64,000 nt of DNA, from contig CAVQLG010000023.1 in NCBI GenBank assembly GCA_963713275.1, forward strand, positions 1 to 64,000, written 5' to 3'. The translations under genes and the position numbers were made by a program. The stretch is from CAIWHR01 sp963713275. Its GTDB lineage: Bacteria; Pseudomonadota; Gammaproteobacteria; Burkholderiales; Casimicrobiaceae. This document shows, piece by piece, positions 18,541-27,087 of the stretch; positions within the stretch are counted from its first letter, which is position 1, and every line of letters begins with the position of its first letter. Below the pieces are notes generated by a model. It worked only from the letters and a program-made list of their open reading frames with translations, was not told the DNA's origin and made no database searches.

Positions 18541-19731
18541 ACGAGGCTTCACGCGCACGCCGTCGCGGATTCGGTCGTCGGGATGGCTGACAAGCGTCTC
18601 GCCGACCGCGAGTCCCGACCTGATCTCGGTCTGAAGACCCGCGCGCTGCCCGATTTCGACCGGTCTGAGCTTCGCACGACCGCCTTCGACCACGAAGGCC
18701 GCCCAGCCGCCGCCCTGCCGAAACAACGCACCGGAGGGCGCCTGGAGCACGGCATCGCCTTCCCACAGGATGAACCGCGCCTCGAGCCGGTAGCCGTCGC
18801 CCAGGCGCCGCCACTCGTCGCGCGGCGAGGTGAAGTCGACGATGACCCGCACGCGCTGCTCCTCGACGCCGAGCGCCGAGATCTTGGTGAACCCCGCGGG
18901 CTCGACGACCCGGACGGCGCCGACGAGCCGCGTCTCGCCGCCCCAGCGATCGAAGATCACGCGGGTGCCGGGCGCCATCTTCACCGCGTGCGTCGACAGC
19001 ACCTCGATCTCGGCCTCCAGCGATTCCGGGTCGCCGATTTCGAGCAACGCCTGCCCCGCCGGCACGGCGCCCTCGCTCTCGTGCAGAACCTTGAGGACCC
19101 GTGCGGCGACCGGTGCGCGGACCTCGACCGTCTCGGCCGCCTTGCCCCCCGGCACGCCGGCGGTCCTGGCCAGCGCCGCGCGCGCCACCTCGAGCTCGAA
19201 CCGCGCAACGGACGCCGCGTGGTCCGCCGCGAGCCGCGCCGCCTGGCTACGGTCGAACTCGCTGCGCGCACGATCGAGCGCCTGCGCGGAGATGAAGTTG
19301 GCCCGGCGCAGCGACTCGGTGCGTTCGAGTTCCTGGCGCGCGAGGTCGCCCTGCGCCGCAGCGGCGCGAGCGTTCTCGCGAGCGGCGGCCGCTGCCGCGC
19401 CGGCTGCCCGCACCTGCGCCTCGGCCTGCACGCGGGAGCGCGGATCGAGCGCACTCGAGCGGGCGGGCTCGATGGCGGCAAGCACCTGTCCGGCCCGGAC
19501 CGCGTCGCCTGCCCGCAGCCCGATGCGCCGGGCGTAACCGGCGATCGGCGCCGACACCACGAACCGCTCGCGCACCCGCGTCTTCCCTTCCTCCTCGGCG
19601 GCCACGACCAGCGGGCCCCTTGTCACCGCTGCGACGTCCACCGGCACCGCCTGCGGCAGAAAGCCGAGCGCGAGGCCGGCGGCGACCGCCAGCGCGACCA
19701 GGGTGATGCCGATGCGTGCGCGCGTTTGCAT
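18364..19731 (-). CDS. HlyD/MacA-type periplasmic adaptor, with an acquired antisense C-terminus
   Basis: Membrane-fusion protein of an efflux or export pump, 455 residues as read. It has an N-terminal membrane anchor (about 8-24), two lipoyl half-motifs (APIAGYARRIGLRAGDAVRAG and VRAPVAARVLKVLHESEGAV), a coiled coil of about 90 residues rich in Ala and Arg, and a beta-barrel domain. The family-like end is DDRIRDGVRVKPR; after this about 58 extra residues (RVCRRPRCRARTRQ and on) are simply the racemase fragment read in antisense. The native stop was evidently lost at the junction near 18540. It follows the ABC permease by 31 bases and belongs to that tripartite exporter. The core looks functional. 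Confidence 0.87.
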   Translation of the reverse strand: MQTRARIGITLVALAVAAGLALGFLPQAVPVDVAAVTRGPLVVAAEEEGKTRVRERFVVSAPIAGYARRIGLRAGDAVRAGQVLAAIEPARSSALDPRSRVQAEAQVRAAGAAAAAARENARAAAAQGDLARQELERTESLRRANFISAQALDRARSEFDRSQAARLAADHAASVARFELEVARAALARTAGVPGGKAAETVEVRAPVAARVLKVLHESEGAVPAGQALLEIGDPESLEAEIEVLSTHAVKMAPGTRVIFDRWGGETRLVGAVRVVEPAGFTKISALGVEEQRVRVIVDFTSPRDEWRRLGDGYRLEARFILWEGDAVLQAPSGALFRQGGGWAAFVVEGGRAKLRPVEIGQRAGLQTEIRSGLAVGETLVSHPDDRIRDGVRVKPRLGRVCRRPRCRARTRQAPGSARSFARRAPCLRGRGPPPGCRRAGSCARIRATRARTRR

Positions 19732-19762
19732 GAGGACGCTTCCGATCGCCGCTTGCTGCGTG

Positions 19763-22132
19763 TCACTCCCGGGTCTTGAGCACGGCGACGAGATCCAGCT
19801 TCCCGAGCCTGCGCCAGAGCAGCGCGCCGGACAGAAGCGCGGAGACGATCACCACGGCCGCCCCCAGCGCCATGTTGTCCGGCGTAAGCACGAGCGGCAG
19901 GCGGTAGAGGTCGCTCTCGTACGCCAGCACCAGCACGCCGACGAGGCCGATGCCCACCACGATGCCGACCGGTATCGCGGCCAGCGTCAGGACGGCAAGC
20001 TCCCCCAGCAAGATATAGGCGATCTCCCCGCGCGTGAAGCCCAGCACGCGCAGGCTGGCGAGCTCGCGTCCGCGCTCCGACAACGCGATGCGCGCGCTGT
20101 TGTAGACGACGCCGAAGCCGATCGAGGCGGCGAGCAGCGTCGCGACCAGGTTGTAGAACAGCACGAACTCGCCGATGGTCGCATAGAAACTCTGGATCGC
20201 CGAAGCGTTGGCGACCATGCCGAGCACGCGCGGTCGCGCGTGCAGCCGGGCGTAGACTTCCCTTGCGTCGCCCGGATCGAGCGCGAGATAGGCGCCGGAA
20301 ACGACGTCGCCCTCGCGCAGCAGCGCGTTGAGCGAATCGCGCTGCATGTACGCCGAAACGCCCAGGTACTGGCGGGTGATTCCCAGCACCGGGATCTCGA
20401 CGCTGCGCCGATTGCCTTCGAGCAACTCGACGATGAGGAGGTCCCCCGGCTGCACGTGCAGGATGTTCTCGGCGAGGTGGTCGGTCAACACGACGCCGCC
20501 GGGCGGAACCTCGACCGGCTGCAGGCTGCGGTCGAGCGAGCGGTGCAGCGTGCCCTCGGGCGCGATGCCGTAGATCGCGGCGCGGTGCCGCCGGTTGCCG
20601 TGGCGCAGGATCGCCGGCACGTCGCGAAAGCCCTCGACGTGGCGCACGCCCGGCAACGCAGCGAGCTCGTGCAGCGCCTTCCCCGACGTGGGCTCGACGA
20701 AGGTCACCGCCAGGTCCTCGCGTGCGGCCTGGCGGAACTGGACGTCGACCATGAAGTCGATCGCCCCCTTCTGGTAGTTGCCCACGATCATCAGCGCGCA
20801 GGCGCAGGCGATGCCAAGCACGGTCAGCAGCGACTTGACCGGGCGCCGCTCGAGGTGGCGCAGGATCATCCGCGACGGCGCGGCGAACCAGCGCTTGAGC
20901 CCGATGCGCTCGATCACCGTCGCGCGGTAGACCGCCGGCGTCTCGGGCCGCATCCCTTCGGCGGGCGACAGCCGCACGGCGCGGAACACCGCGAAGAGCG
21001 TGCCGCCGATCGCCGCCGCACTGCTCACCGCCAGCGCCACCAGTACGACGCCCGGTCGCAGCCGATAGTCGAGAAAGGGAAAGCGGAAGGTCGTCTCCAT
21101 GTACACGTCGGAGAGCCCCCGCCCGAACCACGCTCCGAGCGCGGCGCCCGCCGCCACGCCGAGCAGGACGACCAGCATCACCAGCTTCACATAGTGCACG
21201 CCGACGGCGGCGTGCGTGTAGCCGAACGCCTTCAGGATGGCGATCTGTTCGCGCTGCAGCGCAATCAGCCGGCTCACCACGACGTTCAGCAGAAACGCCG
21301 CGACACCCAGAAAGATCGCCGGAAAGATGTTGGCCGTCGTCTGCAGTTGCTTCAGCTCCTCGGAGAGGAAGCGGTTGGAGAACTGGTCGCGCCGCGCGTA
21401 GGCCCCGGCGCCCCCGTACGCGGCGAGGACCGCGTCGACGCGGTCGATCACGTCCTGGGCGTCGGCGCCGCGGGCGAGCGTGAGCGCGACGTCGTTGAAC
21501 GCGCCCTCCATGTCGTAGGCCGCGGCGAGCGCGTTGCGACCGATCCACACGACGCCGTAGCGCTTGAAGTCCGGGAACATGGCGCCCGGCGCGATCTGAT
21601 AGACGTATTCCGGCGACACGGCGACGCCGACGACGGTAAGCGCCTTGCGCTTGCCGTTGACGATGGCGACCAGTGGGTCTCCGGGCGCGAGCCGATGGGC
21701 GTCGGCGAACGAATCCGCGAGCACGACTTCGTCGCTGCGATAGGGCAGCACGCTGCGGCCGCGCTTCATGTGCAGCGTGTTGAGCAGTGGCTCGCCCGCG
21801 TCCGGCAGCGAGAGCATGAGGCCGGTGATGGGGTCGGCGAACCCCTGCACCTCCAGCTTCACGCCCGCGCTGACCCGCGTCTCGAGCTGCCCGACGCCGG
21901 GGATCGCGCGCAGCCGCTCGGCCACGGGCTCGGGCGCGCGCTTCAGCCGTGCGAACACCTCGGCAAACCGGTATTCCCCGTAGAAGCGGTCACGAGTCGT
22001 CAGCAGAGCGTCGTAGGTGGCGAGCGACATCACCAGCGTGGCCACGCCTCCCATGATCACCGCCGCGATCGCCAGTACCTGGCCCCGCAGATGCCAGAGG
22101 TCGCGCAGGAGCTTGCGATCGAGCGCGCGCAT
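19763..22132 (-). CDS. FtsX-like ABC transporter permease
   Basis: A 789-residue inner-membrane permease with two FtsX/MacB-type halves. One N-terminal helix (about 15-38) is followed by a large periplasmic domain, then a three-helix block around residues 260-380 and a fourth-helix region with another periplasmic domain, ending in a second three-helix block (LVATLLAASIGFGVVYNSAR, LAVLTLAAIPVGIVVGIGLV). With the ATPase upstream and the adaptor downstream it makes an ATP-driven periplasmic exporter, comparable to MacAB or DevBCA; the substrate could be a lipid, peptide or drug. The ATG at 22132 is only three bases after the ATPase stop, so the genes are one operon. Intact. Confidence 0.9.
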   Translation of the reverse strand: MRALDRKLLRDLWHLRGQVLAIAAVIMGGVATLVMSLATYDALLTTRDRFYGEYRFAEVFARLKRAPEPVAERLRAIPGVGQLETRVSAGVKLEVQGFADPITGLMLSLPDAGEPLLNTLHMKRGRSVLPYRSDEVVLADSFADAHRLAPGDPLVAIVNGKRKALTVVGVAVSPEYVYQIAPGAMFPDFKRYGVVWIGRNALAAAYDMEGAFNDVALTLARGADAQDVIDRVDAVLAAYGGAGAYARRDQFSNRFLSEELKQLQTTANIFPAIFLGVAAFLLNVVVSRLIALQREQIAILKAFGYTHAAVGVHYVKLVMLVVLLGVAAGAALGAWFGRGLSDVYMETTFRFPFLDYRLRPGVVLVALAVSSAAAIGGTLFAVFRAVRLSPAEGMRPETPAVYRATVIERIGLKRWFAAPSRMILRHLERRPVKSLLTVLGIACACALMIVGNYQKGAIDFMVDVQFRQAAREDLAVTFVEPTSGKALHELAALPGVRHVEGFRDVPAILRHGNRRHRAAIYGIAPEGTLHRSLDRSLQPVEVPPGGVVLTDHLAENILHVQPGDLLIVELLEGNRRSVEIPVLGITRQYLGVSAYMQRDSLNALLREGDVVSGAYLALDPGDAREVYARLHARPRVLGMVANASAIQSFYATIGEFVLFYNLVATLLAASIGFGVVYNSARIALSERGRELASLRVLGFTRGEIAYILLGELAVLTLAAIPVGIVVGIGLVGVLVLAYESDLYRLPLVLTPDNMALGAAVVIVSALLSGALLWRRLGKLDLVAVLKTRE

Positions 22133-22135
22133 CGT

Positions 22136-22882
22136 TCACCAGGCGAGCTCGCGCGCCGGCTTCTTCGACGCGTTGGCGGCGAGCTCGGCGATGCGACCGT
22201 CGGACAGCCGGATCACGCGGTCAGCCATCGCGGCGATGCCCATGTTGTGGGTGATGAGGACCGTCAGCGTGCCCAGATCGCGGTTCACCTTTTCCAAAGC
22301 TTCGAGGACGACGACGCCGGTGGCCGAGTCGAGCGCCCCCGTGGGCTCGTCGCACAGCAGTACCGCGGGGTTCTTGGCGACGGCACGAGCGATCGCCACG
22401 CGCTGCTGCTCGCCGCCGGAGAGCTGCGCCGGAAAGTGGTCCATGCGCGACTCGAGGCCGACCAGGCGCAGCGCGTCCTCGGGTCGCATCGGCGCCGCCG
22501 CGATCTCGGTGACCGCGCTCACGTTCTCGCGCGCGGTCAGGCTCGGAATGAGGTTGTAGAACTGAAAGACGAAGCCGACGTGCTCGCGGCGAAAGCGCGT
22601 GAGCTCCGCCTCGGTCGCGCCGGTGAGCTTGTGGTCCAGGTAGTGGACCTCGCCCGACGTCGGCGCGTCAAGCCCGCCCAGGATGTTGAGCAGCGTGGAC
22701 TTGCCGCTGCCGGAGGGCCCGAGCAGCACGACGAGCTCGCCGCGATAGAGCTCGAGATCGATGCCCCGTAGCGCCTGGACCAAGACCTCGCCCATCCGAT
22801 ACGTCTTGGTGAGGCCCCTGGCACGGAAGACCACCGGGGTCAGAGCCGTAATGTTCCTCAACCCCATGAAGATGACGACCAA
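22136..22882 (-). CDS. LolD/MacB-type ABC transporter ATP-binding protein
   Basis: ATPase of 248 residues (as the longest frame) energising the FtsX-like permease. It shows Walker A GPSGSGKSTLLN, the Q-loop FVFQFYNLIPSLTA, the signature LSGGEQQRVAIARA, Walker B AVLLCDEPTGAL and the switch histidine in LITHNMG. The true start is uncertain. The conserved part begins near VVFRARGLTKTY, directly after an inverted-repeat element (22834-22918). A GTG at 22834 would start exactly there; the ATG codons at 22882 and 22867 lie inside the element and add foreign residues such as MGLRNITALTP. The element may have replaced the original start and promoter. Confidence 0.9.
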   Translation of the reverse strand: MVVIFMGLRNITALTPVVFRARGLTKTYRMGEVLVQALRGIDLELYRGELVVLLGPSGSGKSTLLNILGGLDAPTSGEVHYLDHKLTGATEAELTRFRREHVGFVFQFYNLIPSLTARENVSAVTEIAAAPMRPEDALRLVGLESRMDHFPAQLSGGEQQRVAIARAVAKNPAVLLCDEPTGALDSATGVVVLEALEKVNRDLGTLTVLITHNMGIAAMADRVIRLSDGRIAELAANASKKPARELAW

Positions 22883-22918
22883 ACCGGCGGTAGAGACCTA
22901 TTACGGCTCTGACCCCGG
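22834..22918. repeat. 85-bp inverted-repeat element (MITE-like)
   Basis: CCGGGGTCAGAGCCGTAAT at 22834-22852 is repeated exactly as its reverse complement at 22900-22918, around a 47-base core without coding content. Motifs of the GGGGTCAGAG type are common termini of small dispersed elements in proteobacteria. It separates the start of the ABC ATPase gene from an ISL3 transposase remnant. Confidence 0.75.
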
Positions 22919-22930
22919 CGAACACGAAAG

Positions 22931-23086
22931 GAGTTCTTCAGCGGCGTCATCGAGGCGCTCAACAACAAGGCGGAAGTCACCATGCGCAAAGCCTACGGCT
23001 TCCGGACCTTCAAGGCCGAAGAGCCGGCCTCGTGTCATGTACTTGGCAAACGGCCCGAGCCGTCCCTCGCCTACAGATTCTACTAA
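22931..23086 (+). pseudogene. C-terminal remnant of an ISL3-family transposase
   Basis: The open frame reads FFSGVIEALNNKAEVTMRKA then YGFRTFKAEEPASCHVLGKR and PEPSLAYRFY before the stop at 23084. This is the C-terminal end of IS204/IS1001/IS1096/IS1165-type (ISL3) transposases, where a GVIEG.N.KAK...RKAYGFRTF block contains the last catalytic Glu and the protein ends in LPEP...H.F. Only about 51 residues remain; everything upstream has been lost and the inverted-repeat element ends 12 bases before it. It shows that an insertion sequence once sat between the ABC exporter and the patatin gene. Confidence 0.8.
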
Positions 23087-23178
23087 CGAACCATTGACAT
23101 AGGTCATCTCCCTGCGTAATCCGCTGGGGGATGATGCCGCGACCGCGGACAGTGAACGCCACGAATCCTGGAGTCGAC

Positions 23179-25441
23179 ATGAAGATCGCCGGCCGTCTTT
23201 CACGCGCGCTTGTGCTTTGGGCTGGCCTGGTGGTCGCTGTGTCGTCGAGCGCGCAGTCGACTTCGCCGCCGCTCGTCCACGGCGCAGCCCGCGGCAAGCA
23301 CGGTGACGACACCTGCGAAGCCGCCGCGTATCGGCCTCGCGCTGTCGGGCGGGGGGGCGCGCGGGATCGCACACCTCGGCGTGCTCAAGGTGCTGGAGGA
23401 GATGCGGATCCCGATCAGCTGCGTGACCGGTACCAGCATGGGGTCGATCATCGGCGGCACGTTCGCCGCTGGGCGAACGCCGCAGGAGATGGAAAAGCTC
23501 GTCCTCGAGGCCCACTGGGACGAGATCTTCCGGGACCGGCCGCCGCGCGACGAGATCGCCATCCGCCGCAAGATCGACGACTTCCAAACGCTGTTCGCGC
23601 CGGAGTTCGGCGTGAAAGACGGGGGGCTCGCGCTGCCGATGGGCGTCATCGCCGGCGTCACGATCGAGTCGTACTTCCGGTCGTTGGCGACCCCCGCGCT
23701 GGGGATCAACGACTTCAACAAGCTTCCGATCCCATTCCGCGCGATGGCCACCGACATCGAGACGGGCGAGTCAGTCGCCATCGATAGCGGCAGCCTGGCG
23801 CAGGGGATGCGGGCGAGCATGGCGGTGCCCGGCGCCATCTCGCCGGTGGAACGGGATGGCAGGCTTCTGGTCGACGGCGGCATTGCGAACAACCTTCCGA
23901 TCGACCAGGCGCGCACGCTCTGCGCAGACGTCATCATCGCTGTCAACATCTCGACGCCACCGCTCAGGCGCGAGGAGATCACGTCGGCGCTCTCGGTCGT
24001 CGGGCAGCTCATCAACTTCCTCGGCAAGGACAACGTCGACCGGCAGCTGAAGAGCCTCGGCGAGAAGGACGTGCTGATCGAGCCCGATCTCGGCGCCGTC
24101 TCCGCCGCCAGCTTTGATCGCTCGAAGGACGCGATCCGCATCGGCGAGGAAGCGACGCGAGCGATGGCCGACAAGCTCAAGCGCTACAGCCTTCCGCCCG
24201 AGCAGTACGCCGCGCTGCGCGCGACGCAGGTCGCGTCGGCGAAGGAGCTCGGGGCCGTCGACGAGATCCGCGTCGAAGGGTTGCAGCGGACGAATCCGGC
24301 GGTGGCGCGCGCGCTGGTCGAGAGCAAGCCGGGCGAGCCGCTCACCGAGGAGAAAGTGGGTGCGGACCTGCGCAGGATCTTCGGTACCCGCGACTACGAG
24401 AGCATCAGCTATCGCATCGTCGGCGGTGAAGTGGGGCCCCGGGCGATGATCATCGAGCCGAGGGAGAAATCCTGGGATGGCGACTACCTTCGCTTCGGCC
24501 TCGCGCTCGCGAGCAACATGCAGGGCGATAACGCGTTCAACCTGCTGGCGCTGTACCGCAGCACGTGGCTCAACCGGCTCGGCGGCGAATGGGTTCTGCA
24601 GGGCCAGGTGGGCCAGTACACGAACGTCGCGACCCAGTTCTACCAGCCGGTCGACGAGAGCGGGAAGTGGTTCGTTCTCCCGAATGCGCTGATCGGCCAG
24701 CAGTCGCGTGGCGTGTTCCAGGGCGACGACAAGATCGCCGATTACCTCGTAAGCTCCGCGCAGGTGGGTGTCGACGTCGGTGCCGCGTTCGGAACGTGGG
24801 GCCAGTTGCGCGTCGGTCCGGTGTGGACGAGGGTCTACGCGCGACCCGACACCGGCTCGCCGACGCTGCAGTCGGTGCGGGAGACGACGGCGGGAGTTCG
24901 CGCGAACTTCTTCGTCGATCAGGCCGACAGCGCCTGGTTCCCGCGCGACGGCTACGGATTCTTCGGGACCGCGTACGCCGCGATGGAATCGTTCGGCTCG
25001 GCGCTCGATTACCAGCGCCTCGAAGGCGCCGCGCGAGCCACGAAGAGCTGGGGGCGGCACACGGCGAACGCCCTCATCAAGGGCGGCACTGCGCTCGGCT
25101 CGGACATGCCCGCCTACGAGTCCTTCACGCTCGGCGGGCCGCTGCTGTTGTCAGGGTACCGCGTCAACCAGTTCTCGGGACGCCAATACGGCTTCGGCCG
25201 CTTGATGTACTACAACCGCGTCCTCCCGCTCCCGGATCTCCTCGGCTCGGGCGTCTACGTCGGCGGTTCGGCAGAGGTCGGGCGCATCACCGATCGCGTC
25301 GACGGTCTGCCCTCGCCGGGAACGCTCTGGTCCGGGTCCGGCTTCCTCGGCGCGGACACGTTCCTGGGACCGGCTTACCTCGGCATCGGCCTGGGGGGCG
25401 GCGGAAACTGGAGTGTCTACATGCTGCTCGGAGCCCCGTAG
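23179..25441 (+). CDS. patatin-like outer-membrane phospholipase, type Vd autotransporter (PlpD-like); frame break after signal peptide
   Basis: The ATG at 23179 (CTGGAG before it) opens a signal peptide, MKIAGRLSRALVLWAGLVVA then VSSSAQS. The mature protein continues one base out of frame from about 23225-23310 onward. The patatin domain (about 50-330) has the oxyanion loop SGGGARGIAHLG, the nucleophile elbow GTSMGSIIGG and the catalytic DGGIANN. A POTRA-like segment follows (VDEIRVEGLQRTNPAVARAL) and then a C-terminal beta-barrel of about 350 residues with alternating aromatic strands. This order defines PlpD-type type Vd proteins, which export their lipase domain through their own barrel. 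With a corrected frame it would be 753 residues. Without correction a TTG at 23210 would give an N-terminus with no signal. Confidence 0.85.
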
Positions 25442-25766
25442 AAACGACCGCGCTCCTCGCAGCGCATCGCGAGCTGGCTTGGGTTCGCGAACCGGATAGG
25501 AGACTACGTTCCAGCGCGTCGTGGCAGGCGCCACCCTCCAACCGTGGAACGACTGCCTTCGCGAAGCGCGACAGGCCCGACACGGGGCCAATCCAATGGG
25601 TTTCGGCCTCGCCACTTCACAAATTCGGCATATCGTACGGTGATGCATACGGGATGACGGGGCTCTCAACCCGTGCAAGCCACGAGTGGGCTCGGGCTAT
25701 GCCTCATCCTTGACGATGGTCCTCGGATAGCCCAAACTCCATGCATCAATGCAGGAAACCACATTT
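25442..25766. other. intergenic region before vapBC
   Basis: About 325 bases with no supported gene. A 7-bp imperfectly spaced inverted repeat CGTTCCA/TGGAACG lies near 25508-25552. Closer to vapB, CATATCGTACGGTGATGCATACGG (read as two ATGC/GTACGG-like halves around 25630-25653) may hold an operator, since VapBC complexes usually repress their own promoter, but this is weak. Confidence 0.35.
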
Positions 25767-26042
25767 ATGCGTACCACCTTAGACCTCCCGGACGATGTCC
25801 TTCGGCGAGCGAAGATCGCCGCAGTGGAACGCGGCTCCAGCTTGCGTCAGCTTGTCATCGACGCCCTTCGTCATGAGATGGATGCGCCCTCGCAAAGCCG
25901 TCGTCGCCGGATGACGAGTCCGCCGATCAAGCTCTCCGCCGACGCTCCGTTGCGCACCCTGACCCCGGACGAAGTCAAGCGTCTGGATGCGGAAACGGAA
26001 ATGGAAGCCGAAGCGGCCCGAGCGCGTGCGCTACATCGCTGA
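25767..26042 (+). CDS. vapB: VapB-type antitoxin
   Basis: A 91-residue protein (from the ATG at 25767, preceded by GGAAAC). Its N-terminal ribbon-helix-helix region, MRTTLDLPDDVLRRAKIAAV followed by ERGSSLRQLVIDALR, is typical of VapB/type II antitoxins that bind DNA as dimers. The rest is charged and probably disordered until it wraps the toxin. An upstream in-frame ATG at 25749 adds six residues but has a poorer fit. It overlaps the toxin gene by 17 bases, as usual for such pairs. It should neutralise the VapC RNase and autoregulate the operon. Confidence 0.85.
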   Translation: MRTTLDLPDDVLRRAKIAAVERGSSLRQLVIDALRHEMDAPSQSRRRRMTSPPIKLSADAPLRTLTPDEVKRLDAETEMEAEAARARALHR

Positions 26043-26463
26043 CGCCAATGTGCTGCTCCCGCTGCTTACCGAGGGGCATGCCCACCGCGGCCCAGCGATC
26101 GACTGGTGGGAAAGCTGTAACGACGGCGACGTCGGCCTCTGCTTGCCGGTGCGCATGGCCTTGCTCCGCCTGCTGACGAATGTTCGCGTCATGGGATCAA
26201 GTACTTTGCGGCCTGAGCAGGCATGGGATGCCGTGGACCCGTTGATCAACGATCCACGAATCTCATTGGTCGACCAGACGCCACAGGCCCATGACAAGCA
26301 TTGGCACGCCAACATCGCGCGCCGGGAACCGTCGCCGGACCTCTGGACGGATGCCTGGCTTGCCGCGCTGGCTCAGGCAACCGGCTGCGAAATAACAACG
26401 TTCGACAGGGGCTTCCGCTCGTTCGCTAAGTTGAAATTGCGCCTGCTTTCGCCCGTGCCTTGA
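26026..26463 (+). CDS. vapC: VapC-type PIN-domain toxin
   Basis: PIN-domain ribonuclease of 145 residues, starting at the GTG at 26026 (VRYIADANVLLPLL). The first catalytic Asp is in YIADANVL, and later acidic residues are in LWTDAWLAALA and TTFDRGF, matching the D...D...D pattern of the Mg2+-dependent active site. The second acidic position, often a Glu in the FLRLLTN-like helix, is not obvious here (RMALLRLLTNVRVMG), as in some other VapC groups. Free toxin would cleave tRNA or rRNA and stop translation. It is translationally coupled to vapB. The longer start at 25987 only duplicates antitoxin sequence and is rejected. Confidence 0.85.
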   Translation: MRYIADANVLLPLLTEGHAHRGPAIDWWESCNDGDVGLCLPVRMALLRLLTNVRVMGSSTLRPEQAWDAVDPLINDPRISLVDQTPQAHDKHWHANIARREPSPDLWTDAWLAALAQATGCEITTFDRGFRSFAKLKLRLLSPVP

Positions 26464-26757
26464 GGGCATCGCGGCGCGGTCGGGGATGTCCGCACACAGC
26501 GGCCCCCCGCAGGACGATACCGGAGTCAGCGCGATGGCGGCAGTCCGCTTGCTGTGACTGAGGCGACCGTCTCAAGAGCTACCTCTCGGACGGCTCTTCG
26601 GCCAGAGGCGACAGTCGCCTTTTGGTCAGCGCCGTCCGACGGTGTCTGTGGGGGCAGCGGCGGTACGCGATCCGCGCTCGCGGCGGGACCTGCGGCGGGT
26701 TGGAGGGGACGGTAGCGAGCGAGCGCGGGGGTGGATAGTCAGGTCGTTGGGGCGCAG
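26464..26757. other. intergenic region after vapC
   Basis: About 290 bases. It contains the terminator at 26606-26623 and a purine-rich stretch that grows into the tRNA-Lys-associated tail. No coding signal is seen. Confidence 0.45.
26606..26623 (+). terminator. intrinsic terminator, probably of vapBC
   Basis: AGGCGA-CAG-TCGCCT forms a 6-bp stem with a 3-base loop, directly followed by TTT. It lies about 140 bases after the vapC stop on the same strand and is compact enough to act as a Rho-independent terminator. Confidence 0.55.
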
Positions 26758-26943
26758 AAGGGGCAGGCGCGTAGGTCGGCGCTCAGGGGTAGCGCCGGCT
26801 GCCGGGGGGCGGCCCCGGGAGATTTGGCAGTACTCCGGTTGCCCGCCAAGCGGCGGTGCATTGCTCGCTCGCGCTTACAAGGCGCTTACATAATCGCCGA
26901 CCAAGCAAAAGCCCGACCTTGTGAGCCGGGCTAAGTGCTTGAT
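26758..26943 (-). repeat. tRNA-Lys-associated tail, copy B
   Basis: Second copy of the ~190-bp segment found behind the other tRNA-Lys gene (11204-11392), in the same orientation and only lightly diverged: for example CCGCCAAGCGGCGG here against CCGCCAAACGGCGG, and CGCTTACAAGGCGCTTAC against CGCTTAGAAAGTGCTTAC. The two copies are about 15.5 kb apart. Confidence 0.85.
26907..26932 (-). terminator. intrinsic terminator of tRNA-Lys(TTT)
   Basis: On the minus strand AGCCCG and CGGGCT form a perfect 6-bp stem around GCTCACAAGGT, followed by TTT. It starts 12 bases after the tRNA CCA end. The counterpart in copy A has one mismatch. Confidence 0.75.
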
Positions 26944-27019
26944 TGGTAGGCCGTGCGGGACTCGAACCTGCGACCAACGGATTAAAAGTCCGCTGCTCTA
27001 CCAACTGAGCTAACGGCCC
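26944..27019 (-). tRNA. tRNA-Lys (TTT)
   Basis: A 76-base cloverleaf on the minus strand with acceptor GGGCCGT/ACGGCCT, D-region TAGCTCAGTTGGTAGAGC, anticodon loop CTTTTAA (anticodon TTT), T-arm GCAGGTTCGAGTCCCGC and encoded CCA. It differs from the CTT gene at only a handful of positions. An open frame running through it (27040 to 26783) is the usual tRNA artefact. Confidence 0.96.
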
Positions 27020-27087
27020 GCAACAAAACGACTTTAACACGCCGCAGGGGCAGGGCCGGGACGCCCATCGTCCGCCCCAGGGGCCGG

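Noticed and set aside
19703..22771. 1022-codon plus-strand open frame opposite the ABC exporter
   Set aside because: Shadow of the permease and ATPase; composition extremely rich in Arg, Asp, His and Gln.
23179..23260. TTG at 23210 as the real start of the type Vd patatin
   Set aside because: It would give a basic N-terminus without a signal peptide, while a perfect signal lies in the next frame directly behind a ribosome-binding site.
26783..27040. 85-codon minus-strand ORF across tRNA-Lys(TTT)
   Set aside because: Its LAQLVEQRTFNPLVAGSSPA sequence is a classic translated-tRNA artefact; the matching ORF at 11141-11392 is the same tail repeat.
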